DNA of 64,000 nucleotides from Talpa occidentalis (lineage: Eukaryota; Chordata; Mammalia; Eulipotyphla; Talpidae): positions 17,035,784 to 17,099,783 of the forward strand of contig NW_023602073.1 of the NCBI RefSeq assembly GCF_014898055.3, given 5' to 3'. A program made the translations under genes and the position numbers. Of the stretch, positions 10,901 through 22,228 are shown in pieces. How positions within the stretch are numbered: the stretch's first letter is position 1; each line of letters begins with the position of its first letter. Under the pieces are notes generated by a model. The model saw nothing but the letters and a program-made list of their open reading frames with translations. It did no database searches and was not told where the DNA came from.

Positions 10901-11597
10901 AATTCATCTCAGTCCCATATGCATAGAACCCTGATTGTCAGACTCTCTCCGAGAGACACCTTGAGATGACTGGTGCAACCACAGTTGTTGGGCAGCCACG
11001 TGTGTGAGACCTTGCTCCCTTGTTTGTGGATAGCTCACTTGCTACAAGAGGCCTTCCAGGACCTTTTTCTGAGGCATGAGGGATTGACCCCTGGAACATT
11101 ACTTGTGTGAGCTGTTTATTTTAGTTGGCATTCAGTCCCAGTGAAAGGTTTTAAAGTTATCTTACTTGTTCCACCTGCACTGGTAACCTGCCACCATGCA
11201 GTGACCTCTTCTCATGAGCTGTGTGTGGATTCTTCACTAAGGAAAGGCCTGCGTGATGAGTGTTTTAATGTAGACTCATCTGAAGGCAGGCAGGTCCCTG
11301 AAAGAACGTCTTGCGGGGGGAGCACAGGGTCTCCCGGCCTCCGCCTCAGGCCACCCACACATGGCTGTGATCACAGTCACAGTGAGCAGGTTACTGGGCT
11401 CTGGGAGGATCAACTTGCTGCCATGCTCTGGGCCCTCGGACGTGGGGATGGGACTCTTCAGACCTGGGCGTCCATCAGCATCCAGGTGGGACTCACTGAT
11501 TTCCTTGTTGGATGGAGGGTTTACAGAGACACCCCTCATGCCAAGACCCATGACATGGGGATTCCCTAACTCTCCTTTTGTCCTTGTGTCTCTGCAG
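10901..11597 (+). other. Intron before the 23-nt exon (unit A)
   Basis: This matches 35,240-35,931 and 42,790-43,370 in units B and C. No repeat or exon was seen. Confidence 0.6.
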
Positions 11598-11620
11598 GAC
11601 ATGAAAGACACCGTGACCAG
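11598..11620 (+). CDS. TRIM 23-nt exon, unit A
   Basis: Exactly 23 nt between 'ctctgcag' and 'gtgagc', starting phase 0 and encoding DMKDTVT plus two bases. A 23-nt exon between the coiled coil and the pre-SPRY exon is characteristic of TRIM genes, and the residues align with the xDTLSR region of TRIM38. The frame is open. Confidence 0.8.
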
Positions 11621-11704
11621 GTGAGCACTATCCTTATTTGGAGGGAAGGGGTATGAGTATATAGAGATGTCCCGCTGAAGAAATCCATCCTCTTCTGAGT
11701 CTAG

Positions 11705-11802
11705 GAGTTCAGTCGCAGAGTCTGCGTCTTCAGAGCCTCACACTGACCGCAAGGATTCTGAGCTCCACTGTGATGAGAGCAAAAAATTAAAGACTGACGA
11801 AG
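11705..11802 (+). CDS. TRIM pre-SPRY exon (98 nt), unit A
   Basis: Acceptor 'tgagtctag', donor 'gtatgaa'. The frame entered from the 23-nt exon is open and ends phase 1, which is what the PRY-SPRY exons at 46,911 and 58,639 need (G + TC gives Val). Residues SSVAESASSEPHTDRK... fit the linker before PRY in TRIM38. No PRY-SPRY exon follows before unit B. Confidence 0.75.
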
Positions 11803-13330
11803 GTATGAAAAGTCAAGAATTCTTCAGTGTTAATCAGGTTCACAACCTACCCCAGACAGGCTGACAGATATACAGGCTGTGTAGTTATTCCAGTGGAGAT
11901 TTGAGGATGCCCCAGTGCTTCCTCAGGGACACTAAGTACTGGGGACCTTTAGGGACTCTTCAGATGCCTACTCGCCTATATATTAACTGTGTCTCCCAAG
12001 ATTCCTTGATTCCAGTTTCCCTTTTACTGGTTGTCATAAAAATAAGTGGATCAACCGTTGTAAGGAGCTTAGTACAGTAACTGGGGCATAAAGTTTACAC
12101 TTATTATTTCAGTAAGTCTGAGAACAATACCTAAAGGTAGATGATACAAATAATTTTAGGACCTTGACGCAAATGACATTTTCCAATCCCTCATCCGCAG
12201 TTACAGAGTTATAAGGCTCTAAAAAGTTCAGTGTTCCCCCCTAACTCATTTCTCTGCTAAAGTAGCCCGAACCAGAAATTATTTGCTGGCTTATTCAGTT
12301 ACATGTTGCTGTAGAACACTTAAGTGGCTTGGAGCTAACTACACACATTTTCTGAGAGAATTGTGTGTGGGAAATCTGGGCACAGCTCAGCTGGGGTCAC
12401 AAAAAGCAGTTATGGTGCTGGCTGGGCTGCATGTCATCTGCTGATTCCTGTGGGGAATTATCCTCTCCCCATCTTCTTCCAGTTGTTGGAAGAAATTGTT
12501 TCTTTGTGGATAAAGGACATGCCCTGATTCATGTCACCTGAGAGCTGCCTCAGCTTCTGGAAGCCCCCACATCAAATGGCCAATAGGCCTTCCACATGGC
12601 CACCAATGTTTTTAAAGTGAGCTGAGCTGAGCAGATAGTCTTTAAATTAATCAGCTGTAATATGGGGTCTGATAGAAAGCAACATTACCATGGTGGCACA
12701 TCCTATCATTTTGCCATTGCTCAGAGGTAATTCTCAGGTTATGCCCATGCTCACATGGAAGGAGTTATACAAGGCTGGGACAATGAGGAGGTAGGGATCC
12801 TGCCAGTACCCTGGAGTCACCCTCCATTGTGGTTCCCTTTGAGCTGCATTCATCTGACTGTACTTACATCTTTAGTAGTCCTACTTGGTGCAGAACTGTC
12901 AATGTATGGATTGAAGGCTATGGCAGACCCTGCTGTGGTGGGCACATAATTTAAAGGACCTGTCCATTGTCAGTATAATCTCAAAAATATTCCGAATTTT
13001 TATATTTGGCCCCAAGGGGAACCTGTTAGTGATTCCTCTTCCCTGTCCTGACAAGTGAATTCCACAAGCAGTTTAAAATCTCTGATTTTGATCCAATAAA
13101 GACACATGGAAGGGAAAAGTGGGAATTGATGTAACTCATGTTCAGGTTTCACTGAGTTGATTTATCTACTGTTACCTTTCACATAAGATATTACACTATG
13201 GTTCAGTGTATTTCTGAAACCAGCTTCTGTTGCCCATAAAGGATTCTTTTTCTTTTAAAAGCCCTCATTATTAAAACATTTCTTACTCCATCATTGTTAC
13301 AAATAAACTGCAATCAATTAAATGGTATTT
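11803..13330 (+). other. Inter-unit spacer, unit A to B
   Basis: The spacer is repeated after units B (36,146-37,710) and C (43,583-45,130). It ends in '...aaatggtatt' and then joins the middle of exon 1's 5' part, so this is the tandem-duplication junction. No gene was seen. Confidence 0.65.
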
Positions 13331-13381
13331 GTGGAGGCACAAAGGCCCAGGTCCCCTGCGTGTCCTTCACTGTGAAGAATT

Positions 13382-13831
13382 GTGTCTACTTCATCTCTGC
13401 CTCTAACCACCACTTGGAGCTTTCCAGGAGGAGCTTGGGCCTCAGTTCCTGCTGCCAAGAGGATAAGGATGGAAGCCATGTGCCCCATCTGCCATGAGCT
13501 AACGACGGATCCTGTGAGCTTCTCCTTTGGGCACAGCTGCTGCCACGGGCACATTGTGGGCAGTGTTAAGGAGCAACAAGAGGAATCATTGTGGAGCTTG
13601 GACTGTCCTTCGTGTCAGGCAGACTTGGAGATGGACAGAGACCTGCTTAGAACACTAGATCGCATTGAAGTGGAACTGGAGCTGGAGCATGAGAGGCCAT
13701 GGGAGGGTCACGGGAACCAGCCCCACCAGGTCAGTGAGGACACCGGGCAGCTCATGTGCAGGGGCTCTGCGTGGTCCCCCCAGTACAGCGGACACAACCA
13801 TCTTGTCAAAGCTACGGGTCCAGGCTCCGAG
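13382..13831 (+). pseudogene. TRIM38-like exon 1, unit B: decayed RING and B-box
   Basis: The frame is open for 150 codons to a normal 'GAG|gtgagtg' donor, but the start ATG of unit A is TGG here and the normal 3' splice site was lost at the duplication junction. The RING keeps CPIC and CPSC, but the third Cys is Phe and another ligand Cys is His. The B-box lost its first Cys (Trp) and the Cys before Glu-Asp. The first in-frame ATG (about 13,472) begins just before CPIC. I infer no working domain; the absence of stops suggests a fairly recent copy. Confidence 0.75.
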
Positions 13832-14718
13832 GTGAGTGCACCCCTGAGTCTTGCAGCAGCTCCCCCTCTAAGCTGTGCTCTCAGATTTATGGTTATTTCA
13901 GCTGAAACCCGAGATTGTGACCTGGAAATAAAAGTTTCATCATCTCATTCCTGCAAAAATTAGTACATGTTTGTTCCTCAAAACATATTCCCTGGTCCAT
14001 ATGGACTTTCAGAGCATGGGACAGTCTTGTCCCTATTCACTCTTGCTGTGATGCCCCCTGCTGTAGAATACAGCACACCTGGACTATTTTCTATTCACTT
14101 GTATGTAAAATTAGAGATAACATGATGTGAAGGTCATGTGACAAATTCCCAAAACAGGCAAAGAGACCACCAGATTTTATTTCTCCTACATCAGCTAGGC
14201 TAAATCAATCAGCAAAAGAAAATTTCCTGGAGTTCCTTCATGTGGGCTTGGGCCCCACTAATTTGGGAGTGAATCCGGGGAGCTCCCTAGAAGAGAGTCC
14301 TGATGGACACAGACAACTTTCCACATAGAGGAGGTGGAGAAAGGCTTCTTTTAGATGGTGACTCTCTAGTTCTGGGTGCAGCATTTCCAGCGAGGCTGTA
14401 GAGATCCGTATAGTTCCACCTGAGTGTCAGCACATGAGGCTCAAGAAGCCGATAATCATACCCTTGAGTAGGTTAGTTACCCCTTCCCCAGCCTCCGATT
14501 CTCCAGCAGACATGATGGCAGCCATCCTGCCATGTGCTCTGGGAATAAGGGGTCTCTTGTACCACTGCACATGGTCCTCGGGGCATTTATAAAGAAAGTG
14601 TGAGAATTCAACAGTATTTCATTTTCTTCTACTCTCTTGAGAAGTAGGGATTCCTCTCAGGAATCTGATGAATCTGTCATCTTAACTACACTTTCTTTCT
14701 TTACACAATTTTAATCAG
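13832..14718 (+). other. Intron 1 of unit B, module M1
   Basis: Homologous to 4,454-5,351. The repeated module begins at about 13,985. No other element was seen. Confidence 0.6.
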
Positions 14719-14814
14719 GAAAATCGCCGGGAGGCTGAGACAAAACTGTTAGAACTGTTAGATCCGTCTAAGATTGAGAAGTTGGTGTCAAGTGAACAAA
14801 CAAGAGAATTGGAG
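14719..14814 (+). CDS. TRIM coiled-coil exon 2, unit B copy 1
   Basis: 96 nt, acceptor 'tttaatcag', donor 'gtaagaa', phase 0. It encodes ENRREAETKLLELLDPSKIE and on to RELE. The heptad pattern is kept and the frame is open. Confidence 0.75.
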
Positions 14815-16588
14815 GTAAGAAGCCGAGTCTTTTCCATCCTGGAGCAAACACGGAGGGCATGGTTGGGCACAACATAAACTTGATTGTTTATTCTTAGCAG
14901 CCCATGAAAAATAGATGACAGCCAAAGAAACATGCTTTATTTTTATGTCTCTCGTGTCTATGAGAATTTCTCTGTATCTTTTCAGTCTTATAATAGTGAT
15001 TGGTTAGGATGCCCCACTCCAGCCCTTAGAGACAGAATTTTGATCTTTCTTGCATAGAACATCCTAGACTGGGTTTCACATTATAAATAGCGCAGATTAG
15101 AGAAATGAAATGTTAAATAACTTTAGGACTTGAAGACCTCAAACATACCACTTTAACACATTCGCCACCATACAAGGTTTGCATTTTTGCCCCCCACACT
15201 GCCTCCCCTATGTTCCACAAACCATTCTTTGCAATCAGTGAGAACAGGGTCCCTCCAGGTGAGCTCATGTTTCTGCAGCTCATGAGGCTGGCGATGAGGA
15301 CAGAGCTGCTGCAGCTCATGCGCACTGGGGGTCTCTCAGACTTTCCATAGCTGCCCATCTCCTGGCAAGAGAACCCAGCCTTGAGCGAAGATTGAGGTCA
15401 TCCCTCAGTTGGCAGTTAGTGCTCCAGACTATTTAGTCATCCTGCCTCTCTCAGGGGTGTCTTCCAGCCTCTGCACTAATCCCTTGTGTGTGGGTGTTAA
15501 AGTTCACACTCAAAGGACAGTCACCTGTTCCTCATTTTAGGATTTGGCTATTGGGAAGAACCTCCATTGTTACAAACATGAAGGGAAACCACATCAATGC
15601 CAGAGTTCTAGCTGCTCTCCTTGTCCTGCACAATGTCCCAATTCATCCTAATCAGTCACCTTGACCACAATATCTCAGTCACTGCCACACTGAGTGAACT
15701 GACAGTGTAGCAATGGAAATTGCAGTTCTGTATTTACCATATTGAATGCTGTCCCACTAGATGGGCACTTGGTTTCAGCAGGTCGTAAACTACAGATGCT
15801 AAATCGCTCTGGTTTTGTGGATGCGTATTGCTGTTAACTATGATCAAATTCTGCGACCCAGACCTCCCCTCTGAATACATGGGAGTCACCTACCAGCCTT
15901 GTTGGTGGTATTCCTCTAGAGCCTTCCCTTCCCTCAGGACTGGAAATTTACGTATTCCTGTGCCTGGGGGTACCAGGTGGGAGAAGGAACAAAGCTGATG
16001 TTGTTCGTTGGGTTCAATTTCGTGTTGGAAGGATGAACTATTTATGCAGATGGAGAGTGGAGATGGGGGCACTACAATATGAAGATGATGCTAATGAAGA
16101 GAATTATGACAACCTCTTCCACATCTAAGTGCCTACCTCTCAGTTTATCCAGGAGCAGTAAACGTCGGCCATTCCTCCACCTCAGGGTACTCATGTAAAG
16201 AGTGTCTTCGCAGCTGAACAGATTTTTCTTCTTTATGTGTGATGAGGGCATAGGCAGAGTGTTAAAGTAAATCACAAATGTACCTGCTCCCCATCTTACA
16301 CATTGCCACTCCTGGCATCAGCGTCACATGGTGGAGGCCCCATCCCCACTCTCCATCTTCACAATGGGTTCATCCCTCCAACCTGAAGCTCTACCCAGTA
16401 AACAGTATCCTCACGTCCCTCCTGCCACCTGGTCCCCCCGTTCCACGTTTGGTTTTTAAAGCTGACTAGGTGAAACACAGTCATGAACATATTGTCCCTT
16501 GCTGTCTGACGATAGTGTCTTCCCGGCTCATCTGTATTGTAACACAGCAGAGTTTACTGGTTTTTTAAGGGTTACTGTTGTGGCAGAT
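14815..16588 (+). other. Intron 2 of module M1
   Basis: Homologous to 5,450-7,540 without the SINE. The conserved block is at about 15,230-15,360. No exon was recognised. Confidence 0.6.
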
Positions 16589-16870
16589 TGTCATGAGGGA
16601 GCAGGAGCACTCAGAGAGGAGGAGGGAAGCTCTTTATTTACGCTGGAGGCTTCACACCCACAGCCCGGATAAGATCTCTCTCCACAATCTGAGCCCCGAG
16701 AATCTAGGTTACAGGGTATTTATTGAGTGAAGCAAGGGACACAGCAGCTGGGGATACGTGACTCAGGGCGCGTGTGGCCTTGAGGGCGCTTATCCCTTGT
16801 TCCCTGAAATTCTCAGTCTACAGGCTCTGTCCCGACTTCAGCTCATCCACAGTCAGCCTGACATTTTCCA
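16589..16870 (-). mobile_element. 3' LTR of class I ERV, copy 2
   Basis: Same ends and length as the copy at 7,541, with an AATAAA signal on the minus strand. Confidence 0.75.
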
Positions 16871-18188
16871 CTTCATTTCCCCCCTTTCAATTTTATTCCA
16901 TCATGTCTCTGATGCTCAGATATCTGAGTGCAGCCTTCGAAGACAGTTTTTTTTTTTAGGGTTCCAGTGTGTGTGAGAGAAACTACAGTCAGTCACCAGG
17001 CACTGCCCAGTGTACTGTTTTTGTTCGTCTCCTGGCCTTTTTGACCTCCCCTCTGGTGTATGTGTGGGTTAGCACTTAGAATTCACTGTCCTTATCTCAG
17101 AAGCCTCTTTAACTCTCCTGAAGTCCCTGCCTGCACTGTCCCTGAAGCTGCCTATTTAACACTAACTTGTTCTGGTACTCATTACCCCTTCTACAGAGGA
17201 GCCCCTCACTGCTGTTAGGACAGAGGGGGTTGATCTGACCAGTAACTGCTTCCTGCTGAAAATGGGTGACACAGGCAAACAGCCAGGGCTCCACTGCAGA
17301 GTGTCTATCTAAGGTTCCTTGGAGGAAGGTCGGAGGAGGCGTCCTGTCAGGCTCCGTCTGAAGGACCATCTGACGTGTGCCAGCTTTGAGGTGAAAGGAG
17401 CTGATTCTAAAGAGGGTGTTGAGGATACAAGGCCTAAAACAAGAAAATAATAATAAAAATTATTGAAGGAACCAGAATGAGGAGCAACCAGGACAGAAGT
17501 TGGCTTTTTATAGAGGCCAAGACTGATAGTAGTATACTAGGCCCTGCGCCTGTAAGACCATCTGTAATATCGATGTTTTCCAGTAAGTTTAGGTTTTCTT
17601 TCTTTTTTTTTTAAAGATTTATTTTTATTTATTTATACAAGCACTGGGTACACTCAGAAGTGCGGGAGGGTGAGAGAATTCAGCAGAGCCAGAGTGGAGA
17701 GCAGAAGAGGCAGACTGTCAAAGTACACTGCTGAGGGGAGCAGCGGACATGGCAGGAGAGGTCTGTGAGCCATGTGGGACCCTTGCCGGTGGCCAGGGAT
17801 CAAACCAGCTGCGGGCAGCTTTGCAACCCAGCGCTCAACTGCTGCGCCACTCGGGAGGCCCAGTTTAGGTTTTCTTTCATCTCACTAGAAATGTTAAAGT
17901 GTCCTGACTCAGGCTAGTCATCAGCAGGCCAGTCTAAAGAAAATAAACAAATGCAGAGTAAGTAAGCCCAGAGTATGTAAGTGGCCCCTGATTCCCAAGA
18001 GGGTTTTTTTTTTTTTGTCTGCCACTTTTAGGGTCACCTGAGGCATGTCTCACCTCTGGGCTTCTTTAGACAGCGTCTTCTTAACCTGTAGCAGGTTCTT
18101 CATAGTCAGAGGCAGCTGAGGGTCAAGCCTGTTCTACCATCTTGGCCTGTGGTTTTGGCTGACCCCCATCGCTTGGACGTTTCCCTAA
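16871..18188 (-). mobile_element. ERV internal remnant, copy 2 (env TM end)
   Basis: The env transmembrane region lies at about 17,200-17,480 with broken frames. The copy stops just before the nucleocapsid, at the module breakpoint. It is interrupted by the SINE at 17,608. Confidence 0.65.
17608..17861 (-). mobile_element. SINE (Rhin-1 type), minus strand
   Basis: The head is at the right end and poly-T at the left, flanked by a duplicated 'agtttaggttttctttc'. Confidence 0.92.
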
Positions 18189-18849
18189 AATACAATCCCA
18201 TGATCCATATGGACTTTCATAGGATGGTGAGAGTCTCAGCCCTATTCACTATTGCCATGTTGTCCCTCTGTTGTAGAATATACTTGTCGAAATAGGCACC
18301 AGTGTTTTTTGTCTTCACATGTGTGTAACATTAGAGAGACCATGATGTGCAAGGTCATGTGACAGATCCCCAAATCAGGCACCAGATTTTATTTCTCCTG
18401 CAGTGTGGGAGGCTAAACCAATCAGCAAAAGAAGAGTGCCTGGAGTTCCTACACGTGGGCTTAGTTCCCACTAATTTGGGAGTGAACCAGGGAACTTTCC
18501 ACATATAGGAGGTGGAGAAAGGCTTCTTTTAGATGGTGACTGTCTTGTTCTTGTGTGGTGTTTCCTGTTGAGGCTGTAGAGGTCTGTAAGCGTTCTCTGA
18601 GGGTCAGCCCATGAAATTCAAGAAGACGAGTCATAGTCATTGGGTAGGTTAGTTACCCCTTCCCCTGCCTCAGATTCTATAGCAGACATGATGGCAGCAA
18701 ACCTGTCCCCTGCTCTGGGAATATGGGCCAGCTGTCTCACTGCAAACAGACCTCGGGGCATTTATACTGAAAGTGTAAGGATTCAACGATATTTCATGAC
18801 ATTGTAGTCTCTTGGCAGGGATTCCGCTCAAGAACGAGATTGATCTGTC
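18189..18849 (+). other. Intron 1 part of module M2
   Basis: Homologous to 4,596-5,280, with no further element. Confidence 0.6.
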
Positions 18850-19122
18850 ATCTTTTTTTTTTTTAAAGATTTATTTATTTTGATACAAGAGCCTCTGGTA
18901 CGGGCCAGAGGCGTGGGAGGGTGAAAGGATTCACCAAAGACAGAGCAGGGAGCAGAACAGGCAGATGACAGAAATACACTGCTGAGGGGAGCAGCTGGCG
19001 CATCCAGGAGAGGTCTGCCACGCCTTGTGGGATTCTCACCGGCTGGCATCTAACCTGCTCTGCAGAGGCTGTGGACAGCTTCACAGTGTGGCGCTCAACC
19101 CACTGCGCCACCTGGGAGGCCC
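18850..19122 (-). mobile_element. SINE (Rhin-1 type), minus strand
   Basis: Inserted about 50 bp before exon 2, with flanking 'tgatctgtcatctt' / 'tgatgtgtcatctt'. Confidence 0.92.
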
Positions 19123-19171
19123 TGATGTGTCATCTTAACTATGCTTTCTGTCTTCACCCAATTTTGATCAG

Positions 19172-19267
19172 GAAAAAATCCAGGAGGCTAAGACAAAACT
19201 GAGAGAATTGTTAGACCAGTCTAAAGGTCAGAAGTTGAAGTCAAAAGAACAAAGAAGAGAACAGGAG
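19172..19267 (+). CDS. TRIM coiled-coil exon 2, unit B copy 2
   Basis: 96 nt, acceptor 'tttgatcag', donor 'gtaagaa', phase 0, open. It encodes EKIQEAKTKLRELLDQSKGQ and on to RREQE. It has a SINE just upstream, but the polypyrimidine tract and acceptor remain. Confidence 0.75.
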
Positions 19268-19627
19268 GTAAGAAGTTAAGTCTTTTCCATTGTAGAACAT
19301 ACAAAGATGGTGTGGTTGGGGAGAGCATAAACTTGATGGTTTATTCTCAGCAGAAATAGAGGACAGCCAAAGAAACAACATGCTTTATTTATACCCCCAC
19401 CCCAGCCTCCGATTCTACAACAGACATGATGGCAGCCATCCTGCCAAGTGCTCTGGGAAAAAGGGGGCACCTGTATCACTGCACACTGTCCTTGGGGCAC
19501 TTATACTGAAAGTGTAAGGATTCAACGATATTTCATGTCATTCTAGTCTCTTGAAGGAAAGGATTTCTCTCAGCAACGTGATGAATCTGTGATCTTAACT
19601 ACACTTTCTTCACCCAATTTTGATCAG
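19268..19627 (+). other. Spacer between two exon-2 copies of module M2
   Basis: About 110 bp of intron 2 joins to the end of intron 1 ('ccccagcctccgattctac'), so a local duplication placed two exon-2 copies 360 bp apart. Confidence 0.6.
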
Positions 19628-19723
19628 GAAAAACTCCAGGAGGGTGTGACAAAACTGAGAGACCTGGTAGACCAGTGGTTGAGTCTGAAGTTGAAGTATA
19701 GAGAACAAAGAAGAGAATGGGAG
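19628..19723 (+). CDS. TRIM coiled-coil exon 2, unit B copy 3
   Basis: 96 nt, acceptor 'tttgatcag', donor 'gtaagaa', phase 0, open. It encodes EKLQEGVTKLRDLVDQWLSL and on to RREWE. The 'DQW' variant is shared with the copy at 30,855. Confidence 0.75.
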
Positions 19724-20495
19724 GTAAGAAGTTGAGTCTTTTCCATCCTAGAACATCACAAATAGCCTGGTTGGGCAGAGCATAAACTTAATGGTTTATT
19801 CTCACCAGCCCATGAGAAATAGTTGACAGCCAAAGAAACATGCTTTATTTTTATGTCCCTAGTGTCTCTGAGAATTTGTCTGTGTCTTTTCACCCTTATA
19901 ATAGTGATTGGTTAGGATGCCCAGCATCTCAGCCCATAGAGACAGAATTTTAATGTTTCTTGCATAGAACATCCTAGACTGGGTTTCACATTATAGATCC
20001 CTCATTTTCAAGAACTGAAATGTTAAATAACTTCATGACTTGAAGACTTCAAACATATGACTTTGACACATTCACCATACAGGGTTAGTATTTGCTACCC
20101 CCCCCCCCCACTGCTTCCCCCATGTTCCACAAACCATAGTTTGCAAGCAATGAGAACAGGGTCCCTCCAGGTGAGCTCATGTCCCTGTAGCTCATGAGGC
20201 TGGCGATGAGGACAGAGCTGCTGCAGCTCATGTGCACTTGGGGTGTCTAAGACTTTCCATAGCTGCCCCTCTCCTGGGAAGAGAACCCAGCCTTTACGGA
20301 GAGATTGAGGTCATCCCTCAGTTGGCAGTTAGTGCTCCAGACTATTTAGTCATCCTCCTCTCTCAGGGTGTCTTCCAGCCTCTGCCCTAATCCCTTGTGT
20401 GTGGGTGTTAAAGTTCACACTCACAGGACAGTCACACATCCCTTATATTAGGGTCTTGGGGAGCGGGAAGAACTTCCATTGTTACGGACATGAAG
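19724..20495 (+). other. Intron 2 of module M2, first part
   Basis: Homologous to 5,900-6,540. The conserved block is at about 20,110-20,260 and a short C-run lies at about 20,098-20,110. Confidence 0.55.
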
Positions 20496-20496
20496 G

Positions 20497-20771
20497 GGGG
20501 TCCTCCCTGATGGCGCAAGTTGTTAGGACTCAGCATTTCAAAGCTATCCACAGCTACTACAACATGAGTTGGATCTCCAGTCAGGGAGGTGACCCACATG
20601 GTACGGCAGACCTGTCCTGTTGCACCAGCTGTTCCCCTCAGCAGTGTATTTCAGTCAGTCTGCCTATTCTGTTCCCCACTCTGTCTCTGGTGGATCCTCT
20701 CACCCATACTTCTGGCCTGCACCCTAGTATTTATAAGCAAAAAATAAATAAATCTTTAAAAAAAAAAAAAA
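20497..20771 (+). mobile_element. SINE (Rhin-1 type), plus strand
   Basis: Diverged head 'tcctccctgatggcgcaag', tail of A's at 20,758-20,771, duplicated 'acatgaaggg' on both sides. Confidence 0.9.
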
Positions 20772-21960
20772 CATGAAGGGAAACCACATTAATGCCAGAG
20801 TTGGAGCTGTTCTCTCCTCCTCCACAAAGGTTCCAGTTCATCCTGGTCACTGACCTTGACCACAGTATCTCAGTCACTGCCACACTGCGTGAGCTGATAG
20901 TATAGCCATGGAAACTACAGTTCTGTATCTGCCCAATTAAAGTGAGTCCCACCAGATGGGTGCTTTCGTTTCTCCTGGTCTAAACTCATGGATGATAAAT
21001 GGACTGGCTAGGGGATGACTAATGCTGATAAAATTTTAATTTTAGAATTTTAGATGACTAATATGATCAAATTGTCCGACCCAGACCTCTCCTCTCAATA
21101 CATCACCAGCCTTGCTTGTTCCTCAAAAGCCTTCCCTTCACACACTCCCTCAGAAATTGACATTTACACATCCCTGTGCCTGGTGGGGAGCAGGTGGTTA
21201 GAGGAACAAAGGTGATGGTGTTTAGTGGGTTGGGTTTCACATTGAAGGATGAACTATTTGTGCCGATGGAGAGTGGAGATGGGGGCACCACAACATGAAA
21301 TGAAGCCAAAAGGGAGAACGAGTAGAGGGGAGAATGCTAAACTTTTGAGGCTGCATCTCAGAGAAAACCTGGGTTTACCCAGTGTTTGACCTTGGCCCTA
21401 GTTACACAATGAAATTGTCTAGGATCTGTCCTTTGTTCTCTTGTACCTGCTCTGAAGAAAAAGGAAATTACTCTGGTGGCCATAGAGAATTATGATGGCC
21501 TCTCCCACATCTAAGTGCCTGCCTCCCAGTTGATCCAGCAGCAGTTGACTTCGGATTCCTCCACCTCAGAGGGATCATATGAAGAGTGTCTTCATACCTA
21601 AACAGACTTTTCTGTGTGTATGTGATGGTGGCATAGAGGAGAGTGGTAAAAATAAACAAATCACAAATGTACCTGCTCCCCGTCTTACACATGCCATTCC
21701 TAGCATCAGCGTCACACTGTGGAGCCCCCATCTCCACTCTCCATCTGCACAACGGGTTCCTCCTCCCAACCTGAAAACAGTGTCCATGTTGTCCCTCCTG
21801 TCACCTGGTCTCATCATTCTACATCCGTACTTAAATCTAACTAGGTTAAAACACTGCTGAAAATACTGTCCTTTTGTCTCTGACAGAGGTATCTCCCCGG
21901 CTCATCCATGGTGTAACACAGCAGAGTTTCCTGTCTTTAAGGGTGACTGTTCTGGCAGAT
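20772..21960 (+). other. Intron 2 of module M2, second part
   Basis: Homologous to 6,550-7,540, with an extra stretch at about 21,305-21,480 that is also present at 32,230-32,400. No exon was seen. Confidence 0.55.
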
Positions 21961-22228
21961 TGTCATGAGGGAACAGGAGCACTCAGAGGAGGAGGGAAGC
22001 TCTTTCTTCATGTTGGCGGCTTCACACTCGCAGCTGGGAGGAGATCTCTCCAAAAACTGAGCCCCAGCAACTAGGTTACAAAGTATTTATTGAGTAAATC
22101 CAGCTGCACAGCCATCATGGCTCAGGGTGCCTGTGACCTGAGGACACTTATCCGTTATTCCCTGAAATTCTCAGTCTACAGGCTCTGTCCTGACTTCAGC
22201 TCATCCACAGTCAGCCTGACATTTTCTA
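21961..22228 (-). mobile_element. 3' LTR of class I ERV, copy 3
   Basis: Same family as at 7,541, slightly shorter. The right end is mutated. Confidence 0.7.
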
